From CAYJLW01 sp964370965 (GTDB lineage: Bacteria; Actinomycetota; Acidimicrobiia; UBA2766): a stretch of 19,517 nucleotides of DNA. The notes beneath the pieces are model-generated. The model searched no databases. It was not told the origin of the DNA and was given only the letters and a program-made list of their open reading frames with translations. Where the stretch lies: assembly GCA_964370965.1 (NCBI GenBank), contig CAYJLW010000079.1, positions 1 through 19,517 on the forward strand, read 5' to 3'. Numbering within the stretch: the first letter of the stretch is position 1; each line of letters begins with the position of its first letter. Both the position numbers and the translations under genes were made by a program. Shown here piece by piece: positions 7,778 to 15,061 of this stretch.

Positions 7778-10162
7778 TCAGGCGTCGGCTTGAGCGGTGT
7801 GGGGCCGTTTGGCCCGGCCCACGGCTTCGGCGATCCGCCTGCCCACGGAGAGGAGGGCGACGGCGCCGCCGGCAATGAGGGCGATCTCCTCCAGGATGAG
7901 GGTCTCGGGCGGGAAGAGATCGAAGAAGCGCCGCAGTGCCGGCACCATGAGCACGGCCACGACACAGGCCACCATCGCCCCGAGGAGGAGGAGCTTCGGG
8001 ACGGTGAGGGGCCGCGAGAGCATGGCCAGGATCCAGAGGCCCACGCAGAGCAACACCAAGGTGGCGCTCGTGCGGGCGGCGGCAAGGGACAGGCTCGGGC
8101 TGAGCCGGGCGACGGCGTAGGACGCGAATGTGGCCGTGGCGGCCACGATCCCGGCGGGTACGGCGAAGCGGAGCACGCGGGGTATGAACCCCGGCCGGTA
8201 CCGGCGCGGGTTCGGGGCGAGGGAAAGGAAGAACGCCGGGATTCCGATGGTGAGGCTGCTCACGAGCGTGAGGTGGCGGGGCAGGAAGGGGAACGGCACG
8301 CCCACGACACCTACCGTGAGGGCCAGGAGCATGGCGTACACGCTCTTGGTCAGGAAGAGGTTCGCCACCCGCTCCACGTTGGCGATCACCCGACGGCCCT
8401 CGGCGACGACGTCCGGGAGCGTGGCGAAGTGGCCGTCGAGCAGGACGAGTTGTGCCACCGCGCGCGACGCCGCCGAACCCGACCCCATGGCGATGCCGAT
8501 GTCGGCGTCCTTGAGGGCGAGGACGTCGTTCACGCCGTCGCCGGTCATGGCGACGACATGGCCCCGGGACTGCAGGGCGTGCACGATCGCCCGCTTCTGG
8601 TGGGGCTGCACCCGGCCGAAGACCGTGTGTTCTTCGAGCGCCGTGGCGAGAGCGTCGAGGTCGCCGTCGTCGGGCAGATCGCGCGCGTCGACGGGTTCGT
8701 CGGCGCCGGGGAGGCCGACGCTGCGGGCGACGGCGGCGACGGTGCGGGGGTTGTCGCCCGAGATCACCTTCAGCGCCACACCCTGGCGGGCGAAGTAGGC
8801 GAGGGTGTCGGCGGCGTCGGGACGGATCCTCTCGGAGAGCGTGACCAGCGCTGTGGGATCGAGGTCCGCCGGAGGCGCCTCCCCGGCGAAGGCGGCGTCG
8901 CTGCGGGCGAGGACGAGGACGCGTACGCCCTCGGCGGCGAGGGCGTCGGCACGGGAACGGGCCGGGTCGCTCTCGTCGAGGAGGACGTCAGGGGCGCCCA
9001 GGACCCAGGTCCCGTGGCCGTCGAAGGTAGCCCCGCTCCATTTCCGCGCGGACGAGAACACCACCGTGTCGGACGCCTCCCAGGCGTGCGGGGCCGGGCA
9101 GGCGGCGGCCACCGCTGCCAGGCTCGCGTTCGGGTTCGGGTCCGACGCGCCCAGGGCGCCCAGGGCGTCACGGGCCTCACCGCCGTGGCCGAGGTCGTCG
9201 ATGCCGGTGAGGACCATGGATCCCTCGGTGATCGTGCCGGTCTTGTCGAGGCAGACGACGTCGACGCGGGCGAGCACCTCGACGGACGCCATCTCCTGCA
9301 CGAGCGCCTTCCGGCGGCCGAGGCGGATCACGGCGATGGCGAACGCCAGGCTCGTGAGCAGGACGAGGCCCTCGGGCACCATGGCCACCACCCCGGCGAC
9401 CGCTCCCCGGAGGGCGTCGTCGAGGTTGCTGTCCGCGCGGAAGATCTGGCTCCCGAAGAGCAGAATCGCCGTCGGGACCAGAGCCCACGTGATGATGCGC
9501 AGGATGCGGTTCACGCCGGCCTGCAGCTCCGAATGCACGAAGGTGAAGCGGCGTGCCTCCTCGGCCAGGCGGACGGCGTACGCGTCCTTGCCCACTCGCG
9601 TCGCCCGGAAGCGGCCGCTGCCGGAGGCGACGAAGCTGCCCGAGAGCACCTCGTCGCCGGGGCTTTTGTCCTGCGGGTCCGCCTCGCCGGTGAGCAGCGA
9701 CTCGTCCACGGAGAGACCGGCGGCGGTGAGGACCTCTCCATCGACGACGATCTGGTCCCCGGGACGGGCCACGACGACGTCGTCCAGGACGATCCCGCCC
9801 AACGCCACGACCTGCTCCTCGCCGTTGCGCACGACCAGGGCCTGTGGGGCGTTCAGGAGCGCGAGACGGTCGAGGGTGCGTTTCGCCCTCAGTTCCTGCA
9901 CGATGCCGATGAGGGCGTTGGCGACGAGAACGCCGCCGAAGAGGCCGTCCTGCGCCGGGCCCACGACCAGGATGACGACGAGCAGGCTGCCCAGGAGTCC
10001 GTTGAAGTACGTGAGGACGTTCGCCCGGAAGATGTGCGCCACCGTTCGGCTGGGGGCGGTGGGAACGTCGTTCGTGAGACCGCGGGCGACCCGGTCGCGG
10101 ACGGCCTCGTCGTCGAGGCCGGTGTCGGCGGGAGCAGCGGCGTCCGCCGCGGGCGCGCTCAT
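7778..10162 (-). CDS. ctpE: CtpE-type P-type cation-transporting ATPase
   Basis: A membrane ATP-driven cation pump, 794 residues from the ATG used here. The actuator loop has TGEADP (158-163). TM4 carries MVPEGL (261-266), followed by LTSLAFAIAVIRLGRRKALVQE, typical of actinobacterial CtpE pumps. The phosphorylation site is DKTGTIT (Asp306). The nucleotide-binding domain has KWSG (Lys374), and the hinge has TGDGVND (540-546). Six to eight further hydrophobic segments fit a 10-TM pump. Mycobacterial CtpE has been linked to calcium uptake; by family this is a Ca2+ or related divalent cation transporter, but substrate is inferred. A TTG seven codons upstream is possible but less likely: the ATG sits 9 nt after a TACCCT -10 element. 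It is divergent from folD and upstream of the sensor kinase. Confidence 0.92.
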   Translation of the reverse strand: MSAPAADAAAPADTGLDDEAVRDRVARGLTNDVPTAPSRTVAHIFRANVLTYFNGLLGSLLVVILVVGPAQDGLFGGVLVANALIGIVQELRAKRTLDRLALLNAPQALVVRNGEEQVVALGGIVLDDVVVARPGDQIVVDGEVLTAAGLSVDESLLTGEADPQDKSPGDEVLSGSFVASGSGRFRATRVGKDAYAVRLAEEARRFTFVHSELQAGVNRILRIITWALVPTAILLFGSQIFRADSNLDDALRGAVAGVVAMVPEGLVLLTSLAFAIAVIRLGRRKALVQEMASVEVLARVDVVCLDKTGTITEGSMVLTGIDDLGHGGEARDALGALGASDPNPNASLAAVAAACPAPHAWEASDTVVFSSARKWSGATFDGHGTWVLGAPDVLLDESDPARSRADALAAEGVRVLVLARSDAAFAGEAPPADLDPTALVTLSERIRPDAADTLAYFARQGVALKVISGDNPRTVAAVARSVGLPGADEPVDARDLPDDGDLDALATALEEHTVFGRVQPHQKRAIVHALQSRGHVVAMTGDGVNDVLALKDADIGIAMGSGSAASRAVAQLVLLDGHFATLPDVVAEGRRVIANVERVANLFLTKSVYAMLLALTVGVVGVPFPFLPRHLTLVSSLTIGIPAFFLSLAPNPRRYRPGFIPRVLRFAVPAGIVAATATFASYAVARLSPSLSLAAARTSATLVLLCVGLWILAMLSRPLTVPKLLLLGAMVACVVAVLMVPALRRFFDLFPPETLILEEIALIAGGAVALLSVGRRIAEAVGRAKRPHTAQADA

Positions 10163-10171
10163 GGCCCCAGG

Positions 10172-10177
10172 AGGGTA
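10172..10177 (-). promoter_or_regulatory. -10 element (TACCCT) for the P-type ATPase
   Basis: TACCCT on the minus strand lies 9 nt before the ATG, leaving a leader of only a few nucleotides. No good -35 was seen. The same hexamer precedes the thiolase and the lipoprotein hydrolase. Confidence 0.4.
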
Positions 10178-10231
10178 CGGCAACGGCGGCGGGCGCCTGC
10201 GTGCGGGCCACCCGTAAGGTCGTTCCCGTCG

Positions 10232-10250
10232 CGGGGCGGATCCTGCCCCG
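10232..10250. other. GC-rich hairpin between divergent promoters
   Basis: CGGGGC and GCCCCG flank a 7-nt centre containing GGATCC, giving a stable short hairpin in the 152-bp space between the divergent ATPase and folD genes. It could separate the two promoters or be an operator. Function unknown. Confidence 0.3.
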
Positions 10251-10302
10251 GGGTGCCCCCCACGGGAGTCGGGCGGGACGTGGTCCCTCCCTTGGCAGGA
10301 GC

Positions 10303-10308
10303 TAGGGT
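10303..10308 (+). promoter_or_regulatory. -10 element (TAGGGT) for folD
   Basis: TAGGGT is followed by exactly 6 nt and then the folD ATG, the classic spacing for a leaderless transcript starting at the A of ATG. No -35 hexamer stands out 17 nt upstream. Confidence 0.5.
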
Positions 10309-10314
10309 GCCCGT

Positions 10315-11151
10315 ATGAGCGCTGTGTTGCTGGACGGGCGGGCGACGGCGGCGGTGATCCGCGAGGAGATCGCCGCTGAGGTCAAGCGGATGGACCGCCC
10401 GCCGGGCCTCGCCACCCTGCTCGTCGGTGACGACCCCGGCTCGCAGTCCTACGTGGGGGGCAAGCACAGGGCCTGCGAGGAGGTCGGCTTCTTCTCCCTC
10501 GACCGCCGGCTTCCGGCGAGCGCTTCGCAGTCCGACGTCATGGCGGAGATCACCGCGCTCAATGCCACCACCGACGTCGACGCCTTCATCGTGCAGCTCC
10601 CCCTGCCGCTCGGCCTCGACGAGCGGGCGGCGCTCGAGGGCGTCGACGCGGCCAAGGACGCTGACGGCCTCCACCCCGTGAACCTGGGCCGCCTCGTGCT
10701 CGGCGCGCCCACGGTGGCGCCCTGCACGCCGGCGGGCATCGTGGAGCTGGGGGAGCGTTTCGGGATCGAATGGGCGGGTTCCCGGGTCGTGATCGTGGGC
10801 CGGGGTACGACGGCGGGGCGACCTCTCGGTCTCCTCCTCACGCTCAAGGGTGTGGACGCCACGGTGACGTCCTGCCACAGCCGCACCCGTGACCTCGCCT
10901 CCCACACGCGCGATGCAGACGTGGTCGTGATGGCGGCCGGAAGCCCGCACCTGCTCGCGGCCGACATGGTGAGACCGGGGGCGGCGGTCTTCGACGTCGG
11001 GATCAGCCGTACCGAGGAGGGACGCTTCGGCGACGTCCACCCTGATGTCGCCGGCGTCGCCGGATGGCTGGCGCCCACGATCGGCGGTGTGGGCCCCATG
11101 ACCGTGGCCATGCTCCTGCGCAACACTCTCCGGGCGGCTCAGCACCGGTGA
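10315..11151 (+). CDS. folD: Bifunctional methylenetetrahydrofolate dehydrogenase/cyclohydrolase FolD
   Basis: FolD interconverts 5,10-methylene- and 10-formyl-tetrahydrofolate with NADP+ in cytoplasmic one-carbon metabolism. Its 278 residues are close to the usual 280-300. Visible motifs are SQSYVGGKHRACEEVG with catalytic Lys50, VQLPLP (93-98), KDADGLHP (114-121), PCTPAG (136-141), the Rossmann segment GRGTTAGRP (162-170) and GGVGPMTVAML (257-267). Two positions deviate from the common GRSxxVGxP cofactor motif (Ser to Gly, Val to Ala). The ATG lies 6 nt after a TAGGGT -10 element. The stop overlaps the next gene's GTG by 4 bp, so folD and the TetR-like gene are translationally coupled. Confidence 0.96.
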   Translation: MSAVLLDGRATAAVIREEIAAEVKRMDRPPGLATLLVGDDPGSQSYVGGKHRACEEVGFFSLDRRLPASASQSDVMAEITALNATTDVDAFIVQLPLPLGLDERAALEGVDAAKDADGLHPVNLGRLVLGAPTVAPCTPAGIVELGERFGIEWAGSRVVIVGRGTTAGRPLGLLLTLKGVDATVTSCHSRTRDLASHTRDADVVVMAAGSPHLLAADMVRPGAAVFDVGISRTEEGRFGDVHPDVAGVAGWLAPTIGGVGPMTVAMLLRNTLRAAQHR

Positions 11152-11810
11152 GCCGCCCATCGGACCCGGCCACCGCCGACAGTCCTGGCGTCCGCCGCGA
11201 CCGCGCAGAGGCCGAGCGCGACCGTCGTCGGGCACACCGTCGCGAGGAGCTGCTCGACGGCGCCCTGCGGGTGATCCGGCGGGTGGGCCCCGAAGCGTCC
11301 ATGGAGGAGATCGCCGCCGGGGCCGGGATAACGAAGCCCATCCTGTACCGCCATTTCGGGGACAAGCAGGGTCTGTCGCGGGCAGTGGCGCAGCGGTTCC
11401 TGGATCAACTCCTCACCGACCTGGAGGCCCATCTCGCCCTCGACCTCGGTCTGCGGGAGCTCTTCGCCACGACGCTCGACGCGTATCTCGCGTTCGTGCA
11501 GCGGGAACGCGACGTCTACCGGTTTCTGCTCGGCTCCATCGGGCGGGGGGGTGAGCCCACGGCCGCGGCGCTGATGGGGCTCTTCCACGGCTTCGCCGGG
11601 CGCATCGCCGCCATCCTCGAGAAGCTCATGCGTGAGAGGGACCTCGACGTCACCCCGGCCCGACCCATCGCCCACGGCGTCGTGGGGATGGTGTTCCTGG
11701 CCGGGGACTGGTGGGTGCAGAGCAGCCCGCTCCCCAGGGAGGAGCTCGTGGCCCACCTCACGGATCTGATCTGGACCGGGGCGGCGGGCGTCGGCCTCGG
11801 CGACGTGTGA
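11148..11810 (+). CDS. TetR/AcrR-family transcriptional regulator
   Basis: A 220-residue one-component DNA-binding regulator. The N-terminus is very Arg/Asp/Glu-rich (RRDRAEAERDRRRAHRREEL, residues 16-35). The helix-turn-helix follows at about 52-71 (MEEIAAGAGITKPILYRHF), a textbook TetR recognition helix. The rest is an alpha-helical ligand-binding and dimerisation domain (about 85-215), with a WW pair in AGDWWVQSS near residue 185. The GTG start is set by the 4-bp GTGA overlap with folD. TetR genes normally sit beside their target; the close link to folD does not reveal which operon it controls. Ligand unknown. Confidence 0.92.
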   Translation: MSRPSDPATADSPGVRRDRAEAERDRRRAHRREELLDGALRVIRRVGPEASMEEIAAGAGITKPILYRHFGDKQGLSRAVAQRFLDQLLTDLEAHLALDLGLRELFATTLDAYLAFVQRERDVYRFLLGSIGRGGEPTAAALMGLFHGFAGRIAAILEKLMRERDLDVTPARPIAHGVVGMVFLAGDWWVQSSPLPREELVAHLTDLIWTGAAGVGLGDV

Positions 11811-11824
11811 CCGGCTGTCTTCGC

Positions 11825-11860
11825 GCGCGATTCGACACACCTTCGTGTGGGGCATAGCGC
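11825..11860. repeat. Imperfect palindrome, left copy of a repeat pair
   Basis: Arms GCGCGATTCGACACAC and GTGTGGGGCATAGCGC pair at 12 of 16 positions around a CTTC loop. The right arm ends in ATAGCGC(C), like the perfect palindrome across the gap. Further similarity follows downstream in both copies (GGCTGGG, then AGAACCC, then GCCGG), so the two look like diverged members of one element. Confidence 0.5.
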
Positions 11861-11913
11861 CCAGGCGCGGGGCCTGCGCGGGCTGGGGGCCATAGAACCC
11901 CCGCCGGGGGGGG

Positions 11914-11923
11914 NNNNNNNNNN
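11914..11923. other. 10-N assembly gap
   Basis: Ten N between a G-run and a perfect palindrome. The assembler most likely broke on secondary structure or on a multi-copy repeat. The true missing length is unknown. Confidence 0.95.
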
Positions 11924-11958
11924 GGCGCTATCTCACGCCGAAGGCGTGAGATAGCGCC
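11924..11958. repeat. Perfect 16-bp inverted repeat, right copy of a repeat pair
   Basis: GGCGCTATCTCACGCC and its exact reverse complement GGCGTGAGATAGCGCC are separated by GAA. It could end transcription from both convergent neighbours, but no T-tract follows on the plus strand, and the gap hides the other side. Its resemblance to the left copy favours a dispersed palindromic (REP/MITE-like) element. Confidence 0.7.
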
Positions 11959-12029
11959 GGGTCCGGCTGGGAGGGGGCAGAACCCATTGCCGGCCGCGCC
12001 CCCCGAATGGCGCAGCTGGCAACACCCGC

Positions 12030-12052
12030 TGGCGACCTGCGAAGGGTCGCCA
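12030..12052. other. 8-bp stem, 7-nt loop hairpin
   Basis: TGGCGACC and GGTCGCCA flank TGCGAAG. It lies downstream of the minus-strand gene stop and may belong to the repeat element or act as a terminator. The loop lacks the U33 of an anticodon loop, and no tRNA arms surround it. Confidence 0.4.
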
Positions 12053-12156
12053 CAACCCCTTTCCTGTACGGCAAGACCCTAACAGAGTAACCACAGTTCG
12101 GACAGAGAGAAATGTGGAAAGTTTCTCGGCGGCGTCGCGTCGGCTGCGCCCGGGGG

Positions 12157-12993
12157 TCAGGCGATGATCGCGACGGTGTCCAGGACGAGGATCCCGAGGG
12201 CCACGTTCCCGGTGACCGTCGTGCGCGAGCGGGCATCCTCGCGCCCGATCGCCCGGGCGAAGAGACGCCAGGCGGTCTCCTGGTCCAAGGTCACCTCTGT
12301 CGTCGGCGGCCCCGGGGCGTCCGCGGCGAAGTGCCACGCGTCCTCGTCCCGCACCAGCAGCCACGTCCCGCCGGCATCACCGGTGATCGTGAGACGCAGG
12401 GACGTTCCCGGCGCCGAGGAGGCGTAGCGGTACGTGTGGGGGAGCGCCCTCACGAATGTGTCGAGGACGGGGCCCAGGAAGCGCGCTTCCTTCAGCCCCG
12501 GGCGCCCCACCGCCTCGCGGACTTGCTGCTGGTGCGTCCACCGCTCGGAGAGCTCCCGGGCCACGCAGAGCCAATTGGGTGCGGCCCCGGTGCCCGCCCA
12601 GCTCACCGTCTCGCCCGTGCCCTCGGGCTCGACGCCCGCCACGTAGGTGTCCACGAGGGACCCCGTGAAGGCGAGGAGCTCGCAGAGGACCCGCGTGGAG
12701 AACCGCCCGGCGACGTCCACCCATGACTGGTTGAGGGACCCGAGGGCGGCCACGAACGCCGCCCAGGGGAGGTCGTCGTCGACGCGGCCGGCGTCGAATC
12801 CGTCCCGGCTGCGGGACAGCAGACCGAGGTCGTTGCCGAGGAGGTGGCAGACGACGTCCTTCACGCTCCAGGCCGGGCACAGCGTGGGTGTCGCCCATTG
12901 TCGTTCGTCGAGCCCGCCGAGCACCTCCAGGAGGGCGGCACGCTCGGCCGGGAAGAGGTCGGCGACGAGAACGGGGGCGGTACGGGCTTGCAT
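12157..12993 (-). CDS. Maleylpyruvate isomerase family mycothiol-dependent enzyme
   Basis: A cytoplasmic enzyme of the DinB-like MDMPI_N superfamily (TIGR03083 type), 278 residues. The N-terminal four-helix bundle carries the usual metal ligands in order: His50 in VKDVVCHLLGND, then Glu150 and His154 in ELSERWTHQQQVR, matching the His/Glu/His triad known from the Corynebacterium maleylpyruvate isomerase. The C-terminal part (about 175-278) is the alpha/beta domain common in the family (TYRYASSAPGTSLRLTITGD). Members use mycothiol as cofactor, which supports an actinobacterial host. Most homologues have unknown substrates, so isomerase activity should not be assumed. The gene is divergent from aguA, with only 35 bp between start codons, and no clear ribosome binding site precedes its ATG. 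Confidence 0.9.
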   Translation of the reverse strand: MQARTAPVLVADLFPAERAALLEVLGGLDERQWATPTLCPAWSVKDVVCHLLGNDLGLLSRSRDGFDAGRVDDDLPWAAFVAALGSLNQSWVDVAGRFSTRVLCELLAFTGSLVDTYVAGVEPEGTGETVSWAGTGAAPNWLCVARELSERWTHQQQVREAVGRPGLKEARFLGPVLDTFVRALPHTYRYASSAPGTSLRLTITGDAGGTWLLVRDEDAWHFAADAPGPPTTEVTLDQETAWRLFARAIGREDARSRTTVTGNVALGILVLDTVAIIA

Positions 12994-13000
12994 GTCGCCT

Positions 13001-13025
13001 TAGTCTGCGTGCAGGAGACGGGAGG
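13001..13025 (+). promoter_or_regulatory. -10 element TAGTCT and ribosome binding site for aguA
   Basis: TAGTCT (13001-13006) fits TANNNT and would give a start near 13013. GGGAGG (13020-13025) lies 3 nt before the ATG and AGGAG (13013-13017) lies 11 nt before it. Unlike the leaderless cases here, aguA appears to have a short leader with a Shine-Dalgarno. Confidence 0.4.
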
Positions 13026-13028
13026 TGC

Positions 13029-14099
13029 ATGCATTTCGGCCCGACGACCCCCGCCGCCGCCGGCCTCCGCATGCCGGCGGAGTGGGCGCCCCACGAGTGC
13101 TGCCTGGTGGCCTGGCCCGTGCGCCGGTCCCTCTGGGGCGGCGAGATGGCCGCCGCCGAAGCCGAGTACGCCGCCGCGATCCGCACGATCGCCGGCTTCG
13201 AAGCGGTGCTCGTCGTCTCGCCCGTGGCGGAAGGCCGGCGCGTGGCGGACCTCACCGGCGTCGAGGTGGTCGAGATGCCGATCGACGACTCCTGGGTGCG
13301 GGACACGGGCCCCATCTTCGTGACCGGCCCCGGGGAGAGGGCGGCAGTGGACTTCCGCTTCAACTCCTGGGGCGGCAAGTACCTGCCCTACGAGGACGAC
13401 GCCCTCCTCGCTGCACGGCTCTGCGCCCACCTCGGCGTCCCCCGATACGCCGCCCGATTCGTGCTCGAGGGCGGCGCTATCACGGTGGACGGGGAGGGCA
13501 CCCTCGTCACGACCGAGCAGTGCCTCCTCAACCCGAACCGGAACCCGGACATGTCCCGGGCCGACGTCGAGGCGGGCCTGCGCGCCTACCTCGGAGCCGA
13601 GGAGATCGTGTGGCTCCCCCACGGGCTCGTCGAGGACCGCGACACCGACGGCCACGTCGACAACGTGGCGGCCTTCGTGGCGCCGCGCACGGTCCTCGCC
13701 CAGACGGTGTCCGACCCCCGGAATCCGAACTACGCGCGACTCCGTGAGAACCTCGCCGTGCTCGCCCGGTCCGTGGACGCGCGCGGCCGTCCCCTGGAAG
13801 TCCACGAGGTGGACGTCCTCCCCTACGCCGACGTCGCCGGGGCCACGGTCGCGGTGCCGTACGTGAACCTCTACCTCGCCGACGGCGCCGCGGTCGTCCC
13901 GGTCACGGGCCACGCGGCCGACGACGACGTCCTCGGCCGCCTGGCCGAGATCCTCCCCGACCGGGAAGTCGTCGCCACGCCGGGGCGCACCCTGGCTCAC
14001 GGAGGCGGGGGCGTGCACTGCGTGACCCAACAGGTCCCCCCTCGCGGGGGGGACCCCGTCCCCCCCGCGAACCCCCCGCCGGGAGGCGCGACATGCTGA
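13029..14099 (+). CDS. aguA: Agmatine deiminase
   Basis: Hydrolyses agmatine to N-carbamoylputrescine and ammonia, the step before AguB in arginine-derived putrescine synthesis; cytoplasmic. At 356 residues it fits the family (about 340-370). Guanidine-group-modifying motifs appear in order: MPAEWAPHECCLVAWP (15-30), DDSWVRDTGPIFV (86-98), NSWGGKY (112-118), FVLEGGAI (144-151), the catalytic-histidine segment DTDGHVDNV (206-213; His209), and the nucleophile in GGGVHCVTQQ (Cys331). The family normally ends soon after this; here about 20 Pro/Gly residues follow, encoded by C- and G-runs that can form a hairpin. The stop overlaps aguB by 7 bp, so the two are coupled. No arginine decarboxylase is in the window. 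Confidence 0.96.
   Translation: MHFGPTTPAAAGLRMPAEWAPHECCLVAWPVRRSLWGGEMAAAEAEYAAAIRTIAGFEAVLVVSPVAEGRRVADLTGVEVVEMPIDDSWVRDTGPIFVTGPGERAAVDFRFNSWGGKYLPYEDDALLAARLCAHLGVPRYAARFVLEGGAITVDGEGTLVTTEQCLLNPNRNPDMSRADVEAGLRAYLGAEEIVWLPHGLVEDRDTDGHVDNVAAFVAPRTVLAQTVSDPRNPNYARLRENLAVLARSVDARGRPLEVHEVDVLPYADVAGATVAVPYVNLYLADGAAVVPVTGHAADDDVLGRLAEILPDREVVATPGRTLAHGGGGVHCVTQQVPPRGGDPVPPANPPPGGATC
14033..14055. other. G/C-run hairpin in the aguA tail
   Basis: GGTCCCCCC pairs with GGGGGGACC around a TCGCG loop, giving a 9-bp stem. A second C-run at 14060-14066 can pair with the same G-run. The structure sits about 40-60 nt before the aguB start, within aguA coding sequence, and could tune coupling of the two genes. 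Confidence 0.4.
14081..14086 (+). promoter_or_regulatory. Ribosome binding site for aguB
   Basis: GGGAGG lies 6 nt before the ATG at 14093, inside the aguA reading frame. It fixes that ATG as the aguB start, although it gives AguB about 22 residues more than the usual N-terminus. Confidence 0.65.
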
Positions 14100-15007
14100 T
14101 CCTCTCCTCCGTCGGGGTCGCGTCGTCGCCCGCCCGGGTCGCGCCCCCCACGCGGGCGCCCCTGCGGGTCGGGGCCGTGCAACACCGCTGGCACCCCGAC
14201 CCCGACGAGCACGCCGGGGCGCTCGCCGAAGGCGTCCGCCTCGCCGCGGCCGAGGGCGCCCGCATCGTCTGCCTGCAGGAGCTCACGTTGTCGCCCTACT
14301 TCGCCGTGTCCTCCGAGGCGACGGCGGAGGTCCGCGCCCGCGCCGAGCCGATACCGGGCGGGCCCACCACCGGCTTCGCCGCCGCCATGGCCGCCGAGAC
14401 GGGCGCCTACGTGCACGCCTCGCTCTTCGAGCGCGCCCCGGACGGCGGCCTCGGCTACAACACGGCGATCTGCGTCTCGCCCGCCGGCGACGTCGTCGCC
14501 CGCACCCGCAAGCTCCACATCCCCGTCACGGCCGGCTACCACGAGGACCGCTACTTCCGTCCCGGTGACACGGGCACGCCCGTGGTGGACGTCGCCGGGG
14601 GCCGTTTCGGCTTCCCCACCTGTTGGGACCAGTGGTTCCCGGAGCTGGCCCGTCTCTACGCCCTCGCCGGTGCCGAGGTGCTCGTGTACCCGACGGCGAT
14701 CGGCTCCGAGCCGGACCACCCGGACTTCGACACGGAACCGCTGTGGGAGCGGGTGATCACCGCCAACGGCATCGTCAACGGGACGTTCATGATGGCGGTG
14801 AACCGCATCGGGGACGAGCCGCCTCTGCGTTTCTACGGCTCGTCGTTCATCAGCGACCCGTACGGGCGGATCCTCGTGCAGGCCCCCCGCGACGAACCCG
14901 CCGTCCTCGTCGCCGACCTCGACCTCGACCAGCGTCGCGACTGGCTCACCCTCTTCCCGTTCCTCGGGACCCGCCGCCCCGACGCCTACGGGCCTCTGGC
15001 GCAGTAG
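14093..15007 (+). CDS. aguB: N-carbamoylputrescine amidase
   Basis: Converts N-carbamoylputrescine to putrescine, CO2 and ammonia, completing the route begun by AguA. A nitrilase-superfamily (C-N hydrolase) protein of 304 residues. The catalytic triad is clear: Glu63 in CLQELTLSPYF, Lys140 in TRKLHIP, Cys177 in FPTCWDQWFPE. AguB-specific blocks include YHEDRYFRPGDTG (149-161) and WDQWFPE (178-184). The N-terminal 22 residues (before LRVGAVQ) are an extension relative to typical AguB, but the Shine-Dalgarno supports this start. The 7-bp overlap with aguA indicates one operon. The thiolase downstream has its own promoter-like element. Confidence 0.95.
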   Translation: MLILSSVGVASSPARVAPPTRAPLRVGAVQHRWHPDPDEHAGALAEGVRLAAAEGARIVCLQELTLSPYFAVSSEATAEVRARAEPIPGGPTTGFAAAMAAETGAYVHASLFERAPDGGLGYNTAICVSPAGDVVARTRKLHIPVTAGYHEDRYFRPGDTGTPVVDVAGGRFGFPTCWDQWFPELARLYALAGAEVLVYPTAIGSEPDHPDFDTEPLWERVITANGIVNGTFMMAVNRIGDEPPLRFYGSSFISDPYGRILVQAPRDEPAVLVADLDLDQRRDWLTLFPFLGTRRPDAYGPLAQ

Positions 15008-15049
15008 GCCCTCTTGGGGCGGGGCCGGCGCCGCTGCCCGATGGCTGAC

Positions 15050-15055
15050 TACCCT
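15050..15055 (+). promoter_or_regulatory. -10 element (TACCCT) for the thiolase
   Basis: TACCCT, then exactly 6 nt, then the thiolase ATG, the same leaderless spacing as folD. An upstream in-frame GTG at 15014 and ATG at 15041 are less likely starts because the conserved thiolase N-terminus begins right after this ATG. Confidence 0.5.
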
Positions 15056-15061
15056 GCCGCC

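Larger units (their letters stand above)
11811..12156. other. 346-bp non-coding, repeat-rich interval between convergent genes
   Basis: No credible gene was found between the TetR-like stop and the stop of the minus-strand mycothiol-dependent enzyme. It holds an imperfect palindrome, a 10-N assembly gap, a related perfect palindrome, an 8-bp-stem hairpin, and a segment around 12060-12125 that is clearly less GC-rich than the rest of the window. Short open frames crossing it, one with a CPNCG pair, run through the palindrome and into the neighbouring gene antisense, so I do not call them. Confidence 0.7.

Noticed and set aside
7751..10318. Very long open frames antisense to the P-type ATPase, and similar ones opposite the PelF-like, PelG-like and kinase genes
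   Set aside because: High GC third positions create long antisense frames. Their products are Arg/Gly/His-rich low-complexity sequence with no family motifs, while the sense frames carry complete catalytic signatures.
11811..12000. Integron attC site or insertion-sequence terminal repeats at the palindromes
   Set aside because: No RYYYAAC/GTTRRRY core sites, no integrase or transposase gene, and no target-site duplication were seen.
12005..12060. tRNA-like string (GGCGCAGCTGGCAAC followed by an 8-bp stem with a 7-nt loop)
   Set aside because: There is no U33, no T-arm GTTCRA sequence, no acceptor stem and no CCA position, so it is not a tRNA.
11928..12236. Minus-strand 102-residue frame with a CPNCG zinc-ribbon-like pair
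   Set aside because: It is out of frame with, and overlaps the end of, the mycothiol-dependent enzyme gene, runs through the perfect palindrome, and has no ribosome site or recognisable domain.
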